Shown piece after piece: positions 11,871 to 23,296 of a stretch of DNA of 64,000 nucleotides. The stretch comes from Physella acuta (Eukaryota > Mollusca > Gastropoda > Physidae). The DNA is taken from assembly GCF_028476545.1 (NCBI RefSeq), contig NW_026731783.1, forward strand, positions 425,001-489,000, written 5' to 3'. The notes under the pieces were generated by a model. It was given only the letters and a program-made list of their open reading frames with translations, made no database searches and had not been told where the DNA came from. Made by a program: the position numbers and the translations under genes. Position 1 is the first letter of the stretch. Each line of letters begins with the position of its first letter.

Positions 11871-12110
11871 TGGGACCGAGTGGTCTAGCGGTAGAGAGCC
11901 GGACTGCTAACCCGTAAGTCTCGGGCTCAAGTCAGTAGACCGTCCCTGAATCCACCCAACTCTGATGGGTACCTAACCATCGTTAGGGTAAGTAATGGCG
12001 GCTGGGCATAGTGCTGACCACACTATCTCTTCAAATGATGAGGTCACAGAAACAAGTGAACTCTACTTCACTTGCCCCATAGACCGTCAGGTTTGAAAGG
12101 GAAATTTCAC
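11871..12110 (+). mobile_element. tRNA-derived SINE
   Basis: The head reads 'gaccgagtggtctagcggta' (box A type) and 'ctcgggctcaagtc' (a decayed box B), about 70 bp, like a tRNA gene without intact folding. A conserved body follows with 'gatgggtacctaac', 'ggctgggcatagtgctgacc' and 'gtgaactctacttcacttgc'. The sister copy at 28,014-28,255 has an intact box B (GTTCGAATCC). It is a pol III retroposon and not a functional tRNA. Confidence 0.8.
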
Positions 12111-12417
12111 TTTTACTTTTCTTATCTCTCTACTCAGTTTTTTTAAATTTATGTTGAATGCATTCAAATTTGTCCTTCATATATTTTGTATGGTAGGCTA
12201 CATCGTCTAGCTAAAGAACATAGTATATTCTTACAATTTACAATCTGCATGTTTGACAATGGAAGTCTGACTTAAAGGGGCACAACTCTTAAAACACAAC
12301 AGTGTATCTAATATACGCATTACTAATTGTGTAGAACACGCATTCGGTAAATAAAGCTATTCATTTCGGTCTATAAAAAATATTTTGTTTAAATAGACAC
12401 AATATGTTCTTTTACAT

Positions 12418-12660
12418 GGCAACTTACTCAAGAAATTCTATGGCTTGTTTTAGATCTTGGATTTGTTAGACAACATAAACACAAAGCTCCACCAGAGAGA
12501 GGGGGGGGGTTGATTCTGTGTTCAGGAATTTATCATACAGCCGTAGTATTCCATCCCCTTTTTGAAAGTATATTGTGTCTTACAAACTACAGAAGCCTTA
12601 GAATCGATGCCATATTTTTTGTTGTATAACTCTTGAGTCTCCCATTCAGTGGAAACATCA
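12418..12660 (-). pseudogene. PSMD13: PSMD13 N-terminal fragment
   Basis: On the minus strand the conserved N-terminal part of PSMD13 is readable in shifting frames: 'WETQELYNKK', then a stop, '[20 protein letters not shown]', a deletion, 'PLSLVELCVYVV', a TAA stop, '[13 protein letters not shown]'. The family has 'LEELYNKK...GDG..LYE' and 'PLSLVE' at this point. Homology stops after 'EFLE', where the sequence reads GAGTAAGTT. That could be an old splice donor or a repeat junction; the sister copy at 28.56 kb has GAAAGTT there, so I cannot decide. The 91-codon minus-strand and 71-codon plus-strand frames here are not genes. Confidence 0.85.
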
Positions 12661-12680
12661 CCCGTACTTTTCTTTGTTGT

Positions 12681-13455
12681 TCTGCTAGATACGTTAGGTA
12701 TGATTGATATGTTTCTAAAATCTATTATTTCTATCGTCCACATATATTTCTTTCTTTCTGTGACAAAATTTGGCGTCGACACACTGAGAATATTCAATCG
12801 TCAATTAAACCGACGTAGTATATTGTCTTTGATAAATGTATATGTCTTGGTCACTGTTTTGTGATTCATTAAGTCACATCTTATTTTTACACACATAAGA
12901 ACAAATATAAACATGTTTCCGTGTATCAACATATTTTTAAAATTATTTAATAGTATTCAACTATCGGCCTTTTGGAGTAAAAATAAAATTCAATGATATC
13001 AAGTTCAGTTGAAGTTAAATTTATGTTATAGCCCTTCAAATATTTTGGAAATAGACGGTAGTTTATTGGAAAAATTCATGTTTATTGCAATATTAAAATT
13101 ACAAAACTCTAGCCTATTATAGTACAACCATATACAACCTAATCTGTATGTAGCTTACTGCCTTGGATATGAAAAACCGAGTTGGCATAATATGACGTTA
13201 TAGTAATGTTCCATGTCAACTGCTTGAAATAACACATTATTAGAAGACCTGACATATGCCAGATTAAGATTTTATTATGCCATCCTTAAACAAAAACATG
13301 TCAAATGAAACTTAAAATTGAATAATATATGTAAACCATTTGTATACATAAATCTTGATATTAATTAACCTATCAGTAATTAACATGCCTTTAATTAGAC
13401 TAATTCGACCAATTAGTAAAACTGAAACATTGTCTTAAAATAAAATCACTGTTTC
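12681..13455. other. AT-rich spacer inside the inverted-repeat region
   Basis: No gene or named repeat was recognised. It separates the minus-strand PSMD13 fragment from the inverted R copy. Confidence 0.4.
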
Positions 13456-13459
13456 TTGC

Positions 13460-15035
13460 AATAATATAAAGCTTATTAACACGAAACATATGATTGTATA
13501 GACAGTGGGAGCTTATCCCCACTGACACTCGTCTATAACAACATATTTACAAAAAAATAGAGCTTTATAGAAGTTATTATCGTATAATGTATTTAATTAA
13601 AATTTATTAAAGGACATAGGCCTAAACGTGTTTACAGTCACGCCGACACACATACTATGTTACGAAATGTATATAGTAGTGCCCCAATGTTATATTTGAT
13701 ACTGAGCTTGAATTTGATTTTAAATATGTTCATTACAAATAAATTAATAAGATTGAATTGTTAATTGTGTATAGAATGTTGTAGCACTTGAATAGAAAAG
13801 TTGATTCTATTATTTGTTTTGTTACTATCTAGTGCGTTTTATTATTGTTAGGAATATGATAGAATGCACACTTTATACTTTTTTGATACAACAGTTTTAG
13901 TTTTTTAAATGTCTCTTTTTACACCTAAATATATGATAGAGCTAGCAAAACGATTATGTTATGGTTACTTATAGTTTGTACGAGGCCTAGAAATTACGAG
14001 TATACATACATATATCTATGGTGTATTTACCTATTAGTGATACTGTAAATCTCTAATGTTTGAGGAATAACTATAGATTTTACCACTACATTTTTTTAAT
14101 CAAATCATTGTTCATATCATTGTCCGTTCTAAATTTTATCTCAATCACATTTTGTAATTATTAATTTTTCCAAGGCAAAAAAAAATGCTTCTTTAGGGGT
14201 CATCCATAAATGACCTAACGCTTTTGTTACGATTTTTACCTCCACGCCCACCCCCCCCCCCCTGTCACTCCCCTTAGTCACACATAGTCACAAAAAGACA
14301 GATCCCCACAAAATGACGTCACACATTAGCCTACAACCCCCCCCCCCCCCGCTCAAAACTTCCATTGTATGTTCCTTAAAACAGTTATATTTTCCCATTT
14401 CTTGTCTGCACTCTGTCAACATAAAGTGTTTTAATTAATTTTTATTACAATTTATTAAAACATTTTTTGACGAGAAAGAACAGCTACAATTCTTTTTCTA
14501 GCATTACTTTTTACAAATGCAAAACAACCCCCTCCCCCTCATCACACTCCTAAGAGTATGACGTCATTTATGGACACCCCTAACCCGAGATAATTTTCCT
14601 CTCAATCGGCTTATGACAATTTCAGAATTTTTTTTTTTTTTTTTATTTTAAATTTAATACATATCTGTCAAAGACCATTGCCATTTTTTATATTAAAAAA
14701 AATTACAAGGGAGACAACGCATTTCAAATTACTAGCCGGTCGGTTTTTTGTAAATTTTATAAAGATATATTTTTTTTAAAAATGGTCACGGTATGAATTA
14801 TCTGACAAACCTATTTGAAGGTTTCAGAAAATATAAAAAATTAGTAGTCACGCTAAAATGTATTAAAAATCGTCCATGCTATAGAAGTTGAAAACAGTGA
14901 CTTTAATGTATACATTTTTCTAAGACAAGCAATTTATTCAGCCTAATTAATAATGATAGGCTTGCCTTTTGTCAGGAAACAATTGTTTTAACCAATTTAT
15001 TTACAGTTCTTACGTTTTTCTTAGTGTGACCTTCC
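13460..15035 (-). repeat. Repeat R, copy 2, inverted
   Basis: It carries the R landmarks in reverse complement and reverse order: 'gtgcgttttattattgttag', 'tacttatagtttgtacgagg', C tracts at about 14,245-14,262 and 14,336-14,350, 'aattacaagggagacaac' and 'tagtagtcacgct'. With copy 1 (9.5-10.8 kb) it forms a wide inverted repeat around the 10.85-13.46 kb interval. It resumes after the LTR fossil at 15,690-15,779. Confidence 0.75.
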
Positions 15036-15039
15036 CTAG

Positions 15040-15679
15040 TCTATCCTGCCGACAACGCCAAATGTAACGAGTCTATTTGCCTGTAGTGCCAAATGTTAAC
15101 GAGTCTAACCACTCATTCTACACAACATCGACCACAGTATAGATACTCGAAGATGCAGGTTCACTATTGATCCTTTTATTACATGAATCAAAGAAATGCT
15201 TCACAATAATATAATGAATCAAAAGAAAGGCTTCACAATAATAGTCTGAATCAACTGACCCCCAACAGTCCTCACTAGTCTTCACATAACTGAATGCACA
15301 TGTCTATCGTCCTTATTAACATAATACGGCTAACCCGTTCAATAACCAACTTGATACTGCCACTCTCCTACTGACTGACTGAACTGATCTCGACTCATCT
15401 CATCTCCGTTCTGTCTCCCTCTGATCTCAGCCGTCGCCTTCCTATATATCCCTTCGTATTCGTAATCGGATTCGTAATCGTAATCGTAATCGTAATCGTA
15501 ATCGATTCTAATCGTTGCATCAGAATGTTAATTACGCCGCTTCTGTCATACAGTCCGATTAATAAGCCATCTGCACTGTTGCGTCAGCCTGTGAACTGCG
15601 CAGCGGCTTTGTGATCGTTATCAGCCTAACACCTGCACTATTGCGTTGTTATCGTCTCTGGTAACTACACCTAGTTACA
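15040..15679 (-). mobile_element. Ty3/Gypsy-type LTR fossil with tRNA-Ser primer site
   Basis: Read on the minus strand, an LTR of about 617 bp (15,063-15,679) begins TGTAAC and ends GTTACA. It contains a TATA-like motif and an AATAAA signal. Just outside is TGGCGTTGTCGGCAGGAT, which fits the 3' end of a tRNA-Ser (GCCGACNACGCCA type), the primer used by several Gypsy lineages. Only this LTR and a short leader remain; gag and pol are absent. It is a broken relic. It sits in repeat R, with similar R sequence ('agcaatttattcagc') on both sides. Confidence 0.7.
15454..15506. repeat. Hexanucleotide microsatellite (TAATCG)n
   Basis: About 8 imperfect TAATCG units lie inside the LTR fossil. Confidence 0.9.
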
Positions 15680-15779
15680 TCAGAATAGCAATTTATTCAG
15701 CACAATCAATGGGGGGTCTAAGGCGTGTGTTCGCAAACAATTATTTTAACAATAATACATTCATATCAGTAGTGTAAGC

Positions 15780-16390
15780 CAGGAGTCGGCTACCTGCGTC
15801 TCGCGAGCCGCATGAGGCTCTTTTTATGTCAAAATGTGCTCTCCAGCTGCTTTCACAAATACTAATAGTTATATTAATTCATTTTTTTTTTTAGTTATTA
15901 GCTTCCTACGGTCGAGTTGGGTACTGGACGGTAGGGTACGAGTTTACCCTGGGCTCCGTGGGGTGGAAGATAAGCCTGGTGAGAACCAAAGTACAGAAGT
16001 GACCGATACACGGTAATCGAGCCGATACCCAAGCCAGTTAGTCTGAGTTTGTCGTGTCGATGGATGCCTGGCTAATGGTTGACACATCCAGAGCCGGTGA
16101 TAACCGTAAAAGAAAAAAAAAAGTTAACAGCTTCTAAAGTGGATTGGGAGAGTCCTTTAGTTATATTATTTCATTTCTAATTTTATTACACTGGCAAAAC
16201 ATGTGTATGTTTTTTGTATGAATAAATATTATCTCACAGTTAAAGCTAATTATTTAAAATAACAAATCTAATTTATTTACCTAATTCAAATCAAAACCAA
16301 ATATTGAACCAAAAATGTGGCTCTTTAAAAACTGGGAAATTTTGTAAATTGTAACTTTTGGCTCTTCCGTTTCAAAAATGCCGACCCCTG
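15780..16390. mobile_element. Non-autonomous hAT, family B
   Basis: The ends are CAGGAGTCGGCTACCTGCG and GCCGACCCCTG, with the usual family B subterminal blocks ('gagccgcatgaggctc', 'ggctctttaaaaac', 'cttttggctcttcc'). Flanks GTGTAAGC and GTATAAGC match at 7 of 8, a hAT target duplication. A block of about 200 bp inside (15,900-16,100; 'accgatacacggtaatcga') also occurs inverted at 31.39-31.60 kb and 48.69-48.84 kb in other family B copies. The 60-codon frame at 15,834 is accidental. Confidence 0.85.
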
Positions 16391-16434
16391 GTATAAGCTA
16401 TAATTCTAATTCTCAGCCAATAACCCCCCTAGGG

Positions 16435-17096
16435 CAGGGGTCAGCAACCTCTACAAATGTTATACTATAAATATAATTTAAAATAAATGGCTTTGACTAT
16501 ATGAAATAATCTCATTTGAATTTGTGATGATATGATCTACTATGTAAGTCAGAGTACTTGCATTTCTTTTGAATTGCTCACATCTCTCAGTGAAAACATC
16601 CTTCATTGTGTTTATATTAATGCTGAAGTGATTGAATAGTAGCATTAGTTTCATAACGATATTTTTTTTTCAGATGTTTCGTAATTAAGCAATTTACCGC
16701 TCACCATGTATTCAACAAAATAGATTTTTTTTTCGTAACAAATCACTTCTTCAAGCAAGACATATGCTGGGTTTCCCTTTCAGTTTCACACTTAGCTGGT
16801 TTAGTTTCTTAGTGATATCCACTGTGATGTTGAATGTTTTAATTCGGAATGGACAATGTAATAGTACGTACATTGAGATAGGGAGTAAATAAATATTCTA
16901 ATATAATAGTGAATGTTTATTGTTTATATCTTATGTTATATAGTTTATCACCGGGTGTTTCAGACTAATATTTTTATGAGTTTTGAAAATAAAATAATTA
17001 TTAATATTTGTGCATGGAGCTGAAGAGCCGCAACTGAACATCAAAAGAGCCGCCGCGGATCTCGAGCAGCAGGTTGCCGACCCATGACTTCACTTG
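16435..17096 (-). mobile_element. hAT family B copy with transposase remnant
   Basis: The left end is CAGGGGTCAGCAACC and the right end 'caggttgccgacccatg'. On the minus strand at about 16,520-16,640 lies a decayed transposase stretch resembling 'MKDVFTERCEQFKRN', the counterpart of 'MKDGFTERFEQYKRN' in the copy at 49.8 kb. The left flank CCCTAGGG is not repeated on the right, where a tandem array starts at once, so the right flank has been altered. Confidence 0.75.
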
Positions 17097-17745
17097 TGAC
17101 TTCAGTAACCTGACTGACTTCAATTTACGACTTCAGTAACTTGACTGACTTCAATTTACGACTTCAGTTACTTGACTGACTTCAATTTATGACTTACTTT
17201 ACTTTGACGACTGACTTAATATACCTCTCTTACCGACTTCGACTTCAATGTAACTTAATAGTCTTCACTGACTGACTTAAACTGACCTAACTTCGACTTC
17301 AACGACTTAAACGACTTCACTTTGATTTCAAAGACTTTAACGACTTCACTTTGATTTCAAATTCATTTCCTTGACTTCAACGACTTCAACTACGTCACTA
17401 AGACCTCAACGACTTTATTAACTGACTTAACTGACTTCGAATGACTTCTTTGACTTAATTTCTGACTGTGTTTACTTCACTGACTTCAATAACACAATTG
17501 ACTTCACTTTTGACTTTGTTGACTTCACTGGCTTCAATAACACAATTGACTTCACTTTTGACTTTGTTTACTTCACTGACTTTAATAACACAATTGACTT
17601 TACTTTTGACGTTGTTTATTTCACTGACTTCAATAACACAATTGACTTCAGTTTTGACTTTGTTTACTTCACTGACTTCAATAACACAATTGACTTCAGT
17701 TTTGACTACACTGACTTCACGTAACTTATGACTGTATCGACTTCA
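17097..17745. repeat. GACTTC-based array with a 48-bp higher-order unit
   Basis: The stretch is made of degenerate 'tgacttcaa' motifs. From about 17,468 to 17,715 it is organised into roughly five 48-bp units containing 'cttcaataacacaattgact'. The 87-codon plus-strand frame is a product of the 48-bp period. Confidence 0.9.
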
Positions 17746-18308
17746 CGCCGATTTTCTCGACTACTTAGATTCACATAAAAACTCGACTTGACTATTATGT
17801 CCGTTATTCAAAATCATTCGTGGGGGGGGGGGGGGGGGGGGTCCGGGTCAAATTCTTGGTCATAGGGTTGGTGTTCTAGGGCAGTTACGTGTTATCTATT
17901 TGATGTACTTTCTGTTTCACTAATTCTATCGCTAACTCTGCTTTTGTTCTTGACATTCCTTACTATCTTGTTTCCTAACCTACTCACTAAAGATGTTTCA
18001 AATTCTTCGCCTGTTGTATCTAGTGATATGCCCCGTTTATAGCATTGAAACTCTGCCTCCATGCTTTTGTGTGTGTGTGTGTGTGTATGTGTGTATGTAT
18101 GTTGAGGAAAGTCAAAATAACTGAGGCAACAGGGCGTAACAACAGAATGTAAAAGGCAGAAAATCCGCTGGCACAAACTATCCAGCACAGGTCTAAACCC
18201 AAACGTTTAAAAAAAATGTAGGAAGGTGCTTATCTTTTTGAACATGGTGAATGTTCCACTTGTTGGTGATCCAAAATTATTTCCAGCTGAAGAAACCTGC
18301 TTTGTGAT
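17746..18308. other. Spacer with G tract and GT microsatellite
   Basis: A run of 20 G lies at 17,822-17,841 and a GT/GTAT run at about 18,067-18,102. Immediately before the satellite is a short unique piece, about 18,226-18,308, that fuses in frame with it ('MVNVPLVGDPKLFPAEE' on plus). I do not recognise it as a protein. Confidence 0.5.
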
Positions 18309-21300
18309 GATAGAGAAAGCTATACACCAGTTGTACTCACTCATTAGTAAACCGATAGAGAAAGCTATACACCAGTTGTACTCCGTCATGAGTAAACTGA
18401 TAGAGAAAGCTATACACCAGTTGTACTCAGTCATTAGTAAACCGATAGAGAAAGCTATACACCAGTTGTACTCACTCATTAGTAAACCGATAGAGAAAGC
18501 TATACACCAGTTGTACTCCGTCATGAGTAAACTGATAGAGAAAGCTATACACCAGTTGTACTCAGTCATTAGTAAACCGATAGAGAAAGCTATACACCAG
18601 TTGTACTCACTCATTAGTAAACCGATAGAGAAAGCTATACACCAGTTGTACTCCGTCATGAGTAAACCGATAGAGAAAGCTATACACCAGTTGTACTCCG
18701 TCATGAGTAAACCGATAGAGAAAGCTATACACCAGTTGTACTCACTCATTAGTAAACCGATAGAGAAAGCTATACACCAGTTGTACTCCGTCATGAGTAA
18801 ACCGATGGAGAAAGCTATACACCAGTTGTACTCCGTCATGAGTAAACCGATAGAGAAAGCTATACACCAGTTGTACTCCGTCATGAGTAAACCGATAGAG
18901 AAAGCTATACACCAGTTGTACTCCGTCATGAGTAAACCGATAGAGAAAGCTATACACCAGTTGTACACCGTCATGAGTACACCGATAGAGAAAGCTATAC
19001 ACCAGTTGTACTCCGTCATGAGTAAACCGATAGAGAAAGCTATACACCAGTTGTTCTCCGTCATGAGTAAACTGATAGAGAAAGCTATACACCAGTTGTT
19101 CTCCGTCATGAGTACACCGATAGAGAAAGCTATACACCAGTTGTTCTCCGTCATGAGTAAACTGATAGAGAAAGCTATACACCAGTTGTTCTCCGTCATG
19201 AGTAAACTGATAGAGAAAGCTATACACCAGTTGTTCTCCGTCATGAGTACACCGATAGAGAAAGCTATACACCAGTTGTTCTCCGTCATGAGTAAACTGA
19301 TAGAGAAAGCTATACACCAGTTGTACTCCGTCATGAGTAAACCGATAGAGAAAGCTATACACCAGTTGTACTCCGTCATGAGTAAACTGATAGAGAAAGC
19401 TATACACCAGTTGTACTCCGTCATGAGTAAACCGATAGAGAAAGCTATACACCAGTTGTACACTGTCATGAGTAAACCGATAGAGAAAGCTATACACCAG
19501 TTGTACTCCGTCATGAGTAAACCGATAGAGAAAGATATACACCAGTTGTACTCCGTCATGAGTAAACCGATAGAGAAAGATATACACCAGTTGTACTCCG
19601 TCATGAGTAAACTGATAGAGAAAGCTATACACCAGTTGTTCTCCGTCATGAGTAAACCGATAGAGAAAGCTATAGACCAGTTGTACTCCGACATGAGTAA
19701 ACCGATAGAGAAAGATATACACCAGTTGTACTCCGACATGAGTAAACCGATAGAGAAAGCTATACACCAGTTGTACTCCGTCATGAGTAAACTGATAGAG
19801 AAAGCTATACACCAGTTGTACTCCGACATGAGTAAACCGATAGAGAAAGCTATACACCAGTTGTACTCCGTCATGAGTAAACCGATAGAGAAAGCTATAC
19901 ACCAGTTGTACTCCGCCATGAGTAAACCGATAGAGAAAGCTATACACCAGTTGTACTCCGTCATGAGTACACCGATAGAGAAAGCTATACACCAGTTGTA
20001 CTCACTCATTAGTAAACCGATAGAGAAAGCTATACACCAGTTGTACTCACTCATTAGTAAACTGATAGAGAAAGCTATACACCAGTTGTACTCCGACATG
20101 AGTAAACCGATAGAGAAAGATATACACCAGTTGTACTCCGTCATGAGTAAACCGATAGAGAAAGCTATACACCAGTTGTACTCACTCATTAGTAAACCGA
20201 TAGAGAAAGCTATACACCAGTTGTACTCCGTCATGAGTTCACCGATAGAGAAAGCTATACAGCAGTTGTACTCACTCATTAGTAAACCGATAGAGAAAGC
20301 TATACACCAGTTGTACTCCGTCATGAGTAAACTGATAGCGAAAGCTATACACCAGTTGTACTCACTCATTAGTAAACCGATAGAGAAAGCTATACACCAG
20401 TTGTACTCCGTCATGAGTTCACCGATAGAGAAAGCTATACACCAGGTGTACTCCGCCATGTGTAATCCGATAGAGAAAGCTATACACCAGTTGTACTCAG
20501 TCATGAGTAAACCGATAGAGAAAGCTATACACCAGTTGTACTCCGTCATGAGTTCACCGATAGAGAAAGCTATACACCAGGTGTACTCCGCCATGTGTAA
20601 TCCGATAGAGAAAGCTATACACCAGTTGTACTCAGTCATGAGTAAACCGATAGAGAAAGCTATACACCAGTTGTACTCCGTCATGAGTTCACCGATAGAG
20701 AAAGCTATACACCAGGTGTACTCCGCCATGTGTAATCCGATAGAGAAAGCTATACACCAGTTGTACTCAGTCATGAGTAAACCGATAGAGAAAGCTATAC
20801 ACCAGTTGTACTCAGTCATGAGTAAACCGATAGACAAAGCTATACACCAGTTGTACTCAGTCATGAGTAAACCGATATAGAAAGCTATACATCAGTTGTA
20901 CTCCCTCTTGAGTAAACCGATAGAGAAAGCTATACACCAGTTGTACTCCGTCATGAGTAAACCGATAGAGAAAGCTATACACCAGTTGTACTCCGTCATG
21001 AGTAAACCGATAGAGAAAGCTATACACCAGTTGTACTCCGTCATGAGTAAACCGATAGAGAAAGCTATACACCAGGTGTACTCCGTCATGAGTAAACCGA
21101 TAGAGAAAGCTATACACCAGGTGTACTCAGTCATGAGTAAACCGATAGAGAAAGCTATACACCAGTTGTACTCCGTCATGAGTAAACCGATAGAGAAAGC
21201 TATACACCAGTTGTACTCCGTCATGAGTAAACCGATAGAGAAAGCTATACACCAGTTGTACACCGTCATGAGTAAACTGATAGAGAAAGCTATACACCAG

Positions 21301-21598
21301 TTGTACTCCGTCATGAGTAAACTGATAGAGAAAGCTATACACCAGTTGTACTCACTCATTAGTAAACCGATAGAGAAAGCTATACACCAGTTGTACTCAC
21401 TCATTAGTAAACCGATAGAGAAAGCTATACACCAGTTGTACTCACTCATTAGTAAACTTATAGAGAAAGTTATACACCAGTTGTACTCAGTCATGAGTAA
21501 ACCGATAGAGAAAGCTATACACCAGTTGTACTCCGTCATGAGTAAAGCGATAGAGAAAGCTATACACCAGTTGTACTCCGTCATGAGTAAACCGATAT
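18309..21598. repeat. Satellite array, 45-bp unit, about 73 copies
   Basis: The unit is GATAGAGAAAGCTATACACC, AGTTGTACTCCGTCATGAGT, AAACC. The first unit starts at 18,309 and the phase is still exact at 21,594, so the array has no net indel over 73 units. Frames of 884 and 247 codons (plus) and 885, 416 and 236 codons (minus) follow from a stop-free 45-bp unit. The plus-strand peptide is 15 residues (IEKAIHQLYSVMSKP). Most unit variants change the amino acid (V/D/A, P/L, K/T/S, Y/F), which argues against protein constraint. Higher-order 135-bp trimers occur at about 18,335-18,610 and 20,400-20,800. I class it as satellite DNA; expression as a repeat protein is not excluded. Confidence 0.95.
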
Positions 21599-21634
21599 AC
21601 ATTCTTTCCCTACCTCGTCCCGAGCTCTACCAGT

Positions 21635-22301
21635 TGTGAGGGTGGGGTGATTTTTAATGAATGAATGATGAAGCGAATCCACCCAGTTGTGAGGGTGGAT
21701 GAATTGAGATGACAGAAATATCCAAACACACAGGTTCAAGTTCAAAATACATAGTCCTTTACTAGCATGTATAATCAACTTCTTACCTAACCTAACTAAT
21801 CGATTATTTACTGTATACTGTTCATACTATATGCTATCTACTATTACTGACTTTACTAACTACGCACTATCATGACCAATCCTACCACACTACATTCTCT
21901 CTACCTAACCAGAGTTTCTTCCAGGTATCTCTTCGCCCTCCGAACGAAATGAAATGTATATAATTTATATAGAAAATATATACTTTTAACAGTGTCCGCC
22001 CCCCCCCCCCCCCAAAGAAAGTCTATCGCCCCCCCCCCCCCCCCCCCCGAAAATTTCAAGTGCCCCCCGGAGAAAAAAGTCTGGAAGAAACACTGTACCT
22101 AACTGTACATAATTACGTCTGCTCCCTAATACAACCTAACACCTTCTGCCGACCTAACTTGCCGACCCACACTGCAGTGGTCAGCTGACCGTCCCACGTC
22201 ACCGGTCAGCTCCTGTACTTTTATTGGTCTATCTGACCAACTCGCTATTGCCTGTTTCTGCTATCTACCTGACCTCCCTGACGCAACCTTGCGTCATCAC
22301 A
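21635..22301 (-). mobile_element. LTR-like fossil
   Basis: On the minus strand the unit begins TGTGA and ends TCACA. It is followed after two bases by TGGTAGAGCTCGGGACGA, which has the form of a primer-binding site, though I cannot name the tRNA. A G-tract MITE (21,910-22,095) is inserted in it. No gag or pol is visible. It is broken and old; the LTR call rests on the ends and the downstream TGG motif only. Confidence 0.4.
21910..22095 (-). mobile_element. G-tract hAT MITE (family G), copy 1
   Basis: The inverted ends are CAGAGTTTCTTCCAGG and CTGGAAGAAACACTG. The perfect 8-bp target duplication TACCTAAC lies at 21,902-21,909 and 22,096-22,103. Two C tracts (G on the other strand) lie inside, separated by 'aaagaaagtctatcg'. 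The conserved AT core is 'tttatatagaaaatatatac'. It is non-coding. Confidence 0.92.
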
Positions 22302-22504
22302 GTGTTTTCACAATGTTTTTCTTTACCTTAAAATGCCATCTCATTTGTTTTTTTCCGATTAATCTTTATTCAATATTTCGCTAAAATAACTATAAAGAAA
22401 AGCGTGGGTCTCTTCCTAAATAGTGATAAAGGTATGCAACCACACTTTTCCTTATAGTTATTAAAATAGTAGTGTATACTTTATTTTTTACTTTTTATTG
22501 CATC

Positions 22505-22707
22505 CAGTGTTTCTTCCAGACTTTTTCTCCGGGGGTGGGGGGGGGGTAGACTTTCTTCGATGGGGGGGGGGGGGGGGCGGACCCTTTTAGAAGTATATAT
22601 TTTCTATATAAATTATATAAATTTCATTTATATAAATTTCATTTCGTTCGGGGGGGGGGGGGGGGCGGTAAAAGTTTTTTAGGTGGAGATGCCTGGAAGA
22701 AACTCTG
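22505..22707 (+). mobile_element. G-tract hAT MITE (family G), copy 2
   Basis: The ends are CAGTGTTTCTTCCAGAC and CCTGGAAGAAACTCTG. The perfect 8-bp duplication ATTGCATC lies at 22,497-22,504 and 22,708-22,715. Three G tracts lie inside. Confidence 0.92.
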
Positions 22708-23296
22708 ATTGCATCATTATATAAAAGCGTGTTATTAAAACGTGTTTACTTTCTTGAATATAAGAAGTATAGAGAAAGTCTTGTAATAGTGCAAAAATAG
22801 TCGAGATTTTTGCAAATCCCTGTTTTTTTTAAATAAGAATATTCGAGAAAGTTTAGGGGAGATCACTGCCGGTTTATTTATGAGTGTTGTGAAGTAAAAC
22901 AAAAAAAAACTATTATCATTTAAAAGAACGTGTAAATATAGAATTATAGATACCATCATTTAAATAATTGTTTAGCGGAATGGTTCTATTGTCTACACAA
23001 ACAGCTTCAAAGAAAGTTATCGTTTTGCTTTTTTTAAACTTTATTCTATTCAATTACTAAATCAATTAAATCCAAACATTTTTATATTGTTAAAATAAAA
23101 TATTTAATTTATTTTTTATTCTTTACAAAATGTTATACATACAAATAAAACCATGTTTTGTTGTAATATATATTTATTGTTTTAAAATTTCTGAACGATT
23201 TATAGAGTATTCTCCGTTATCTTATAATAATCATAAAAGGAGAACTAACTTCAAGCTTCCACTAATTCAACAACCTCAACTGTGTATTTTTCTACA

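Noticed and set aside
11871-11945. A functional tRNA gene
   Set aside because: Box A and a weak box B are present, but the arms do not pair well and a conserved SINE body follows; a second copy has the same structure.
12418-12440. A real splice donor after the PSMD13 fragment
   Set aside because: GAGTAAGTT fits a donor, but the sister copy at 28.56 kb reads differently and the break could equally be a repeat junction.
18207-20864. An 885-codon minus-strand frame and an 884-codon plus-strand frame
   Set aside because: Both are produced by a stop-free 45-bp satellite unit. They overlap on opposite strands, consist almost wholly of a 15-residue repeat, and unit variants are mostly amino-acid changing.
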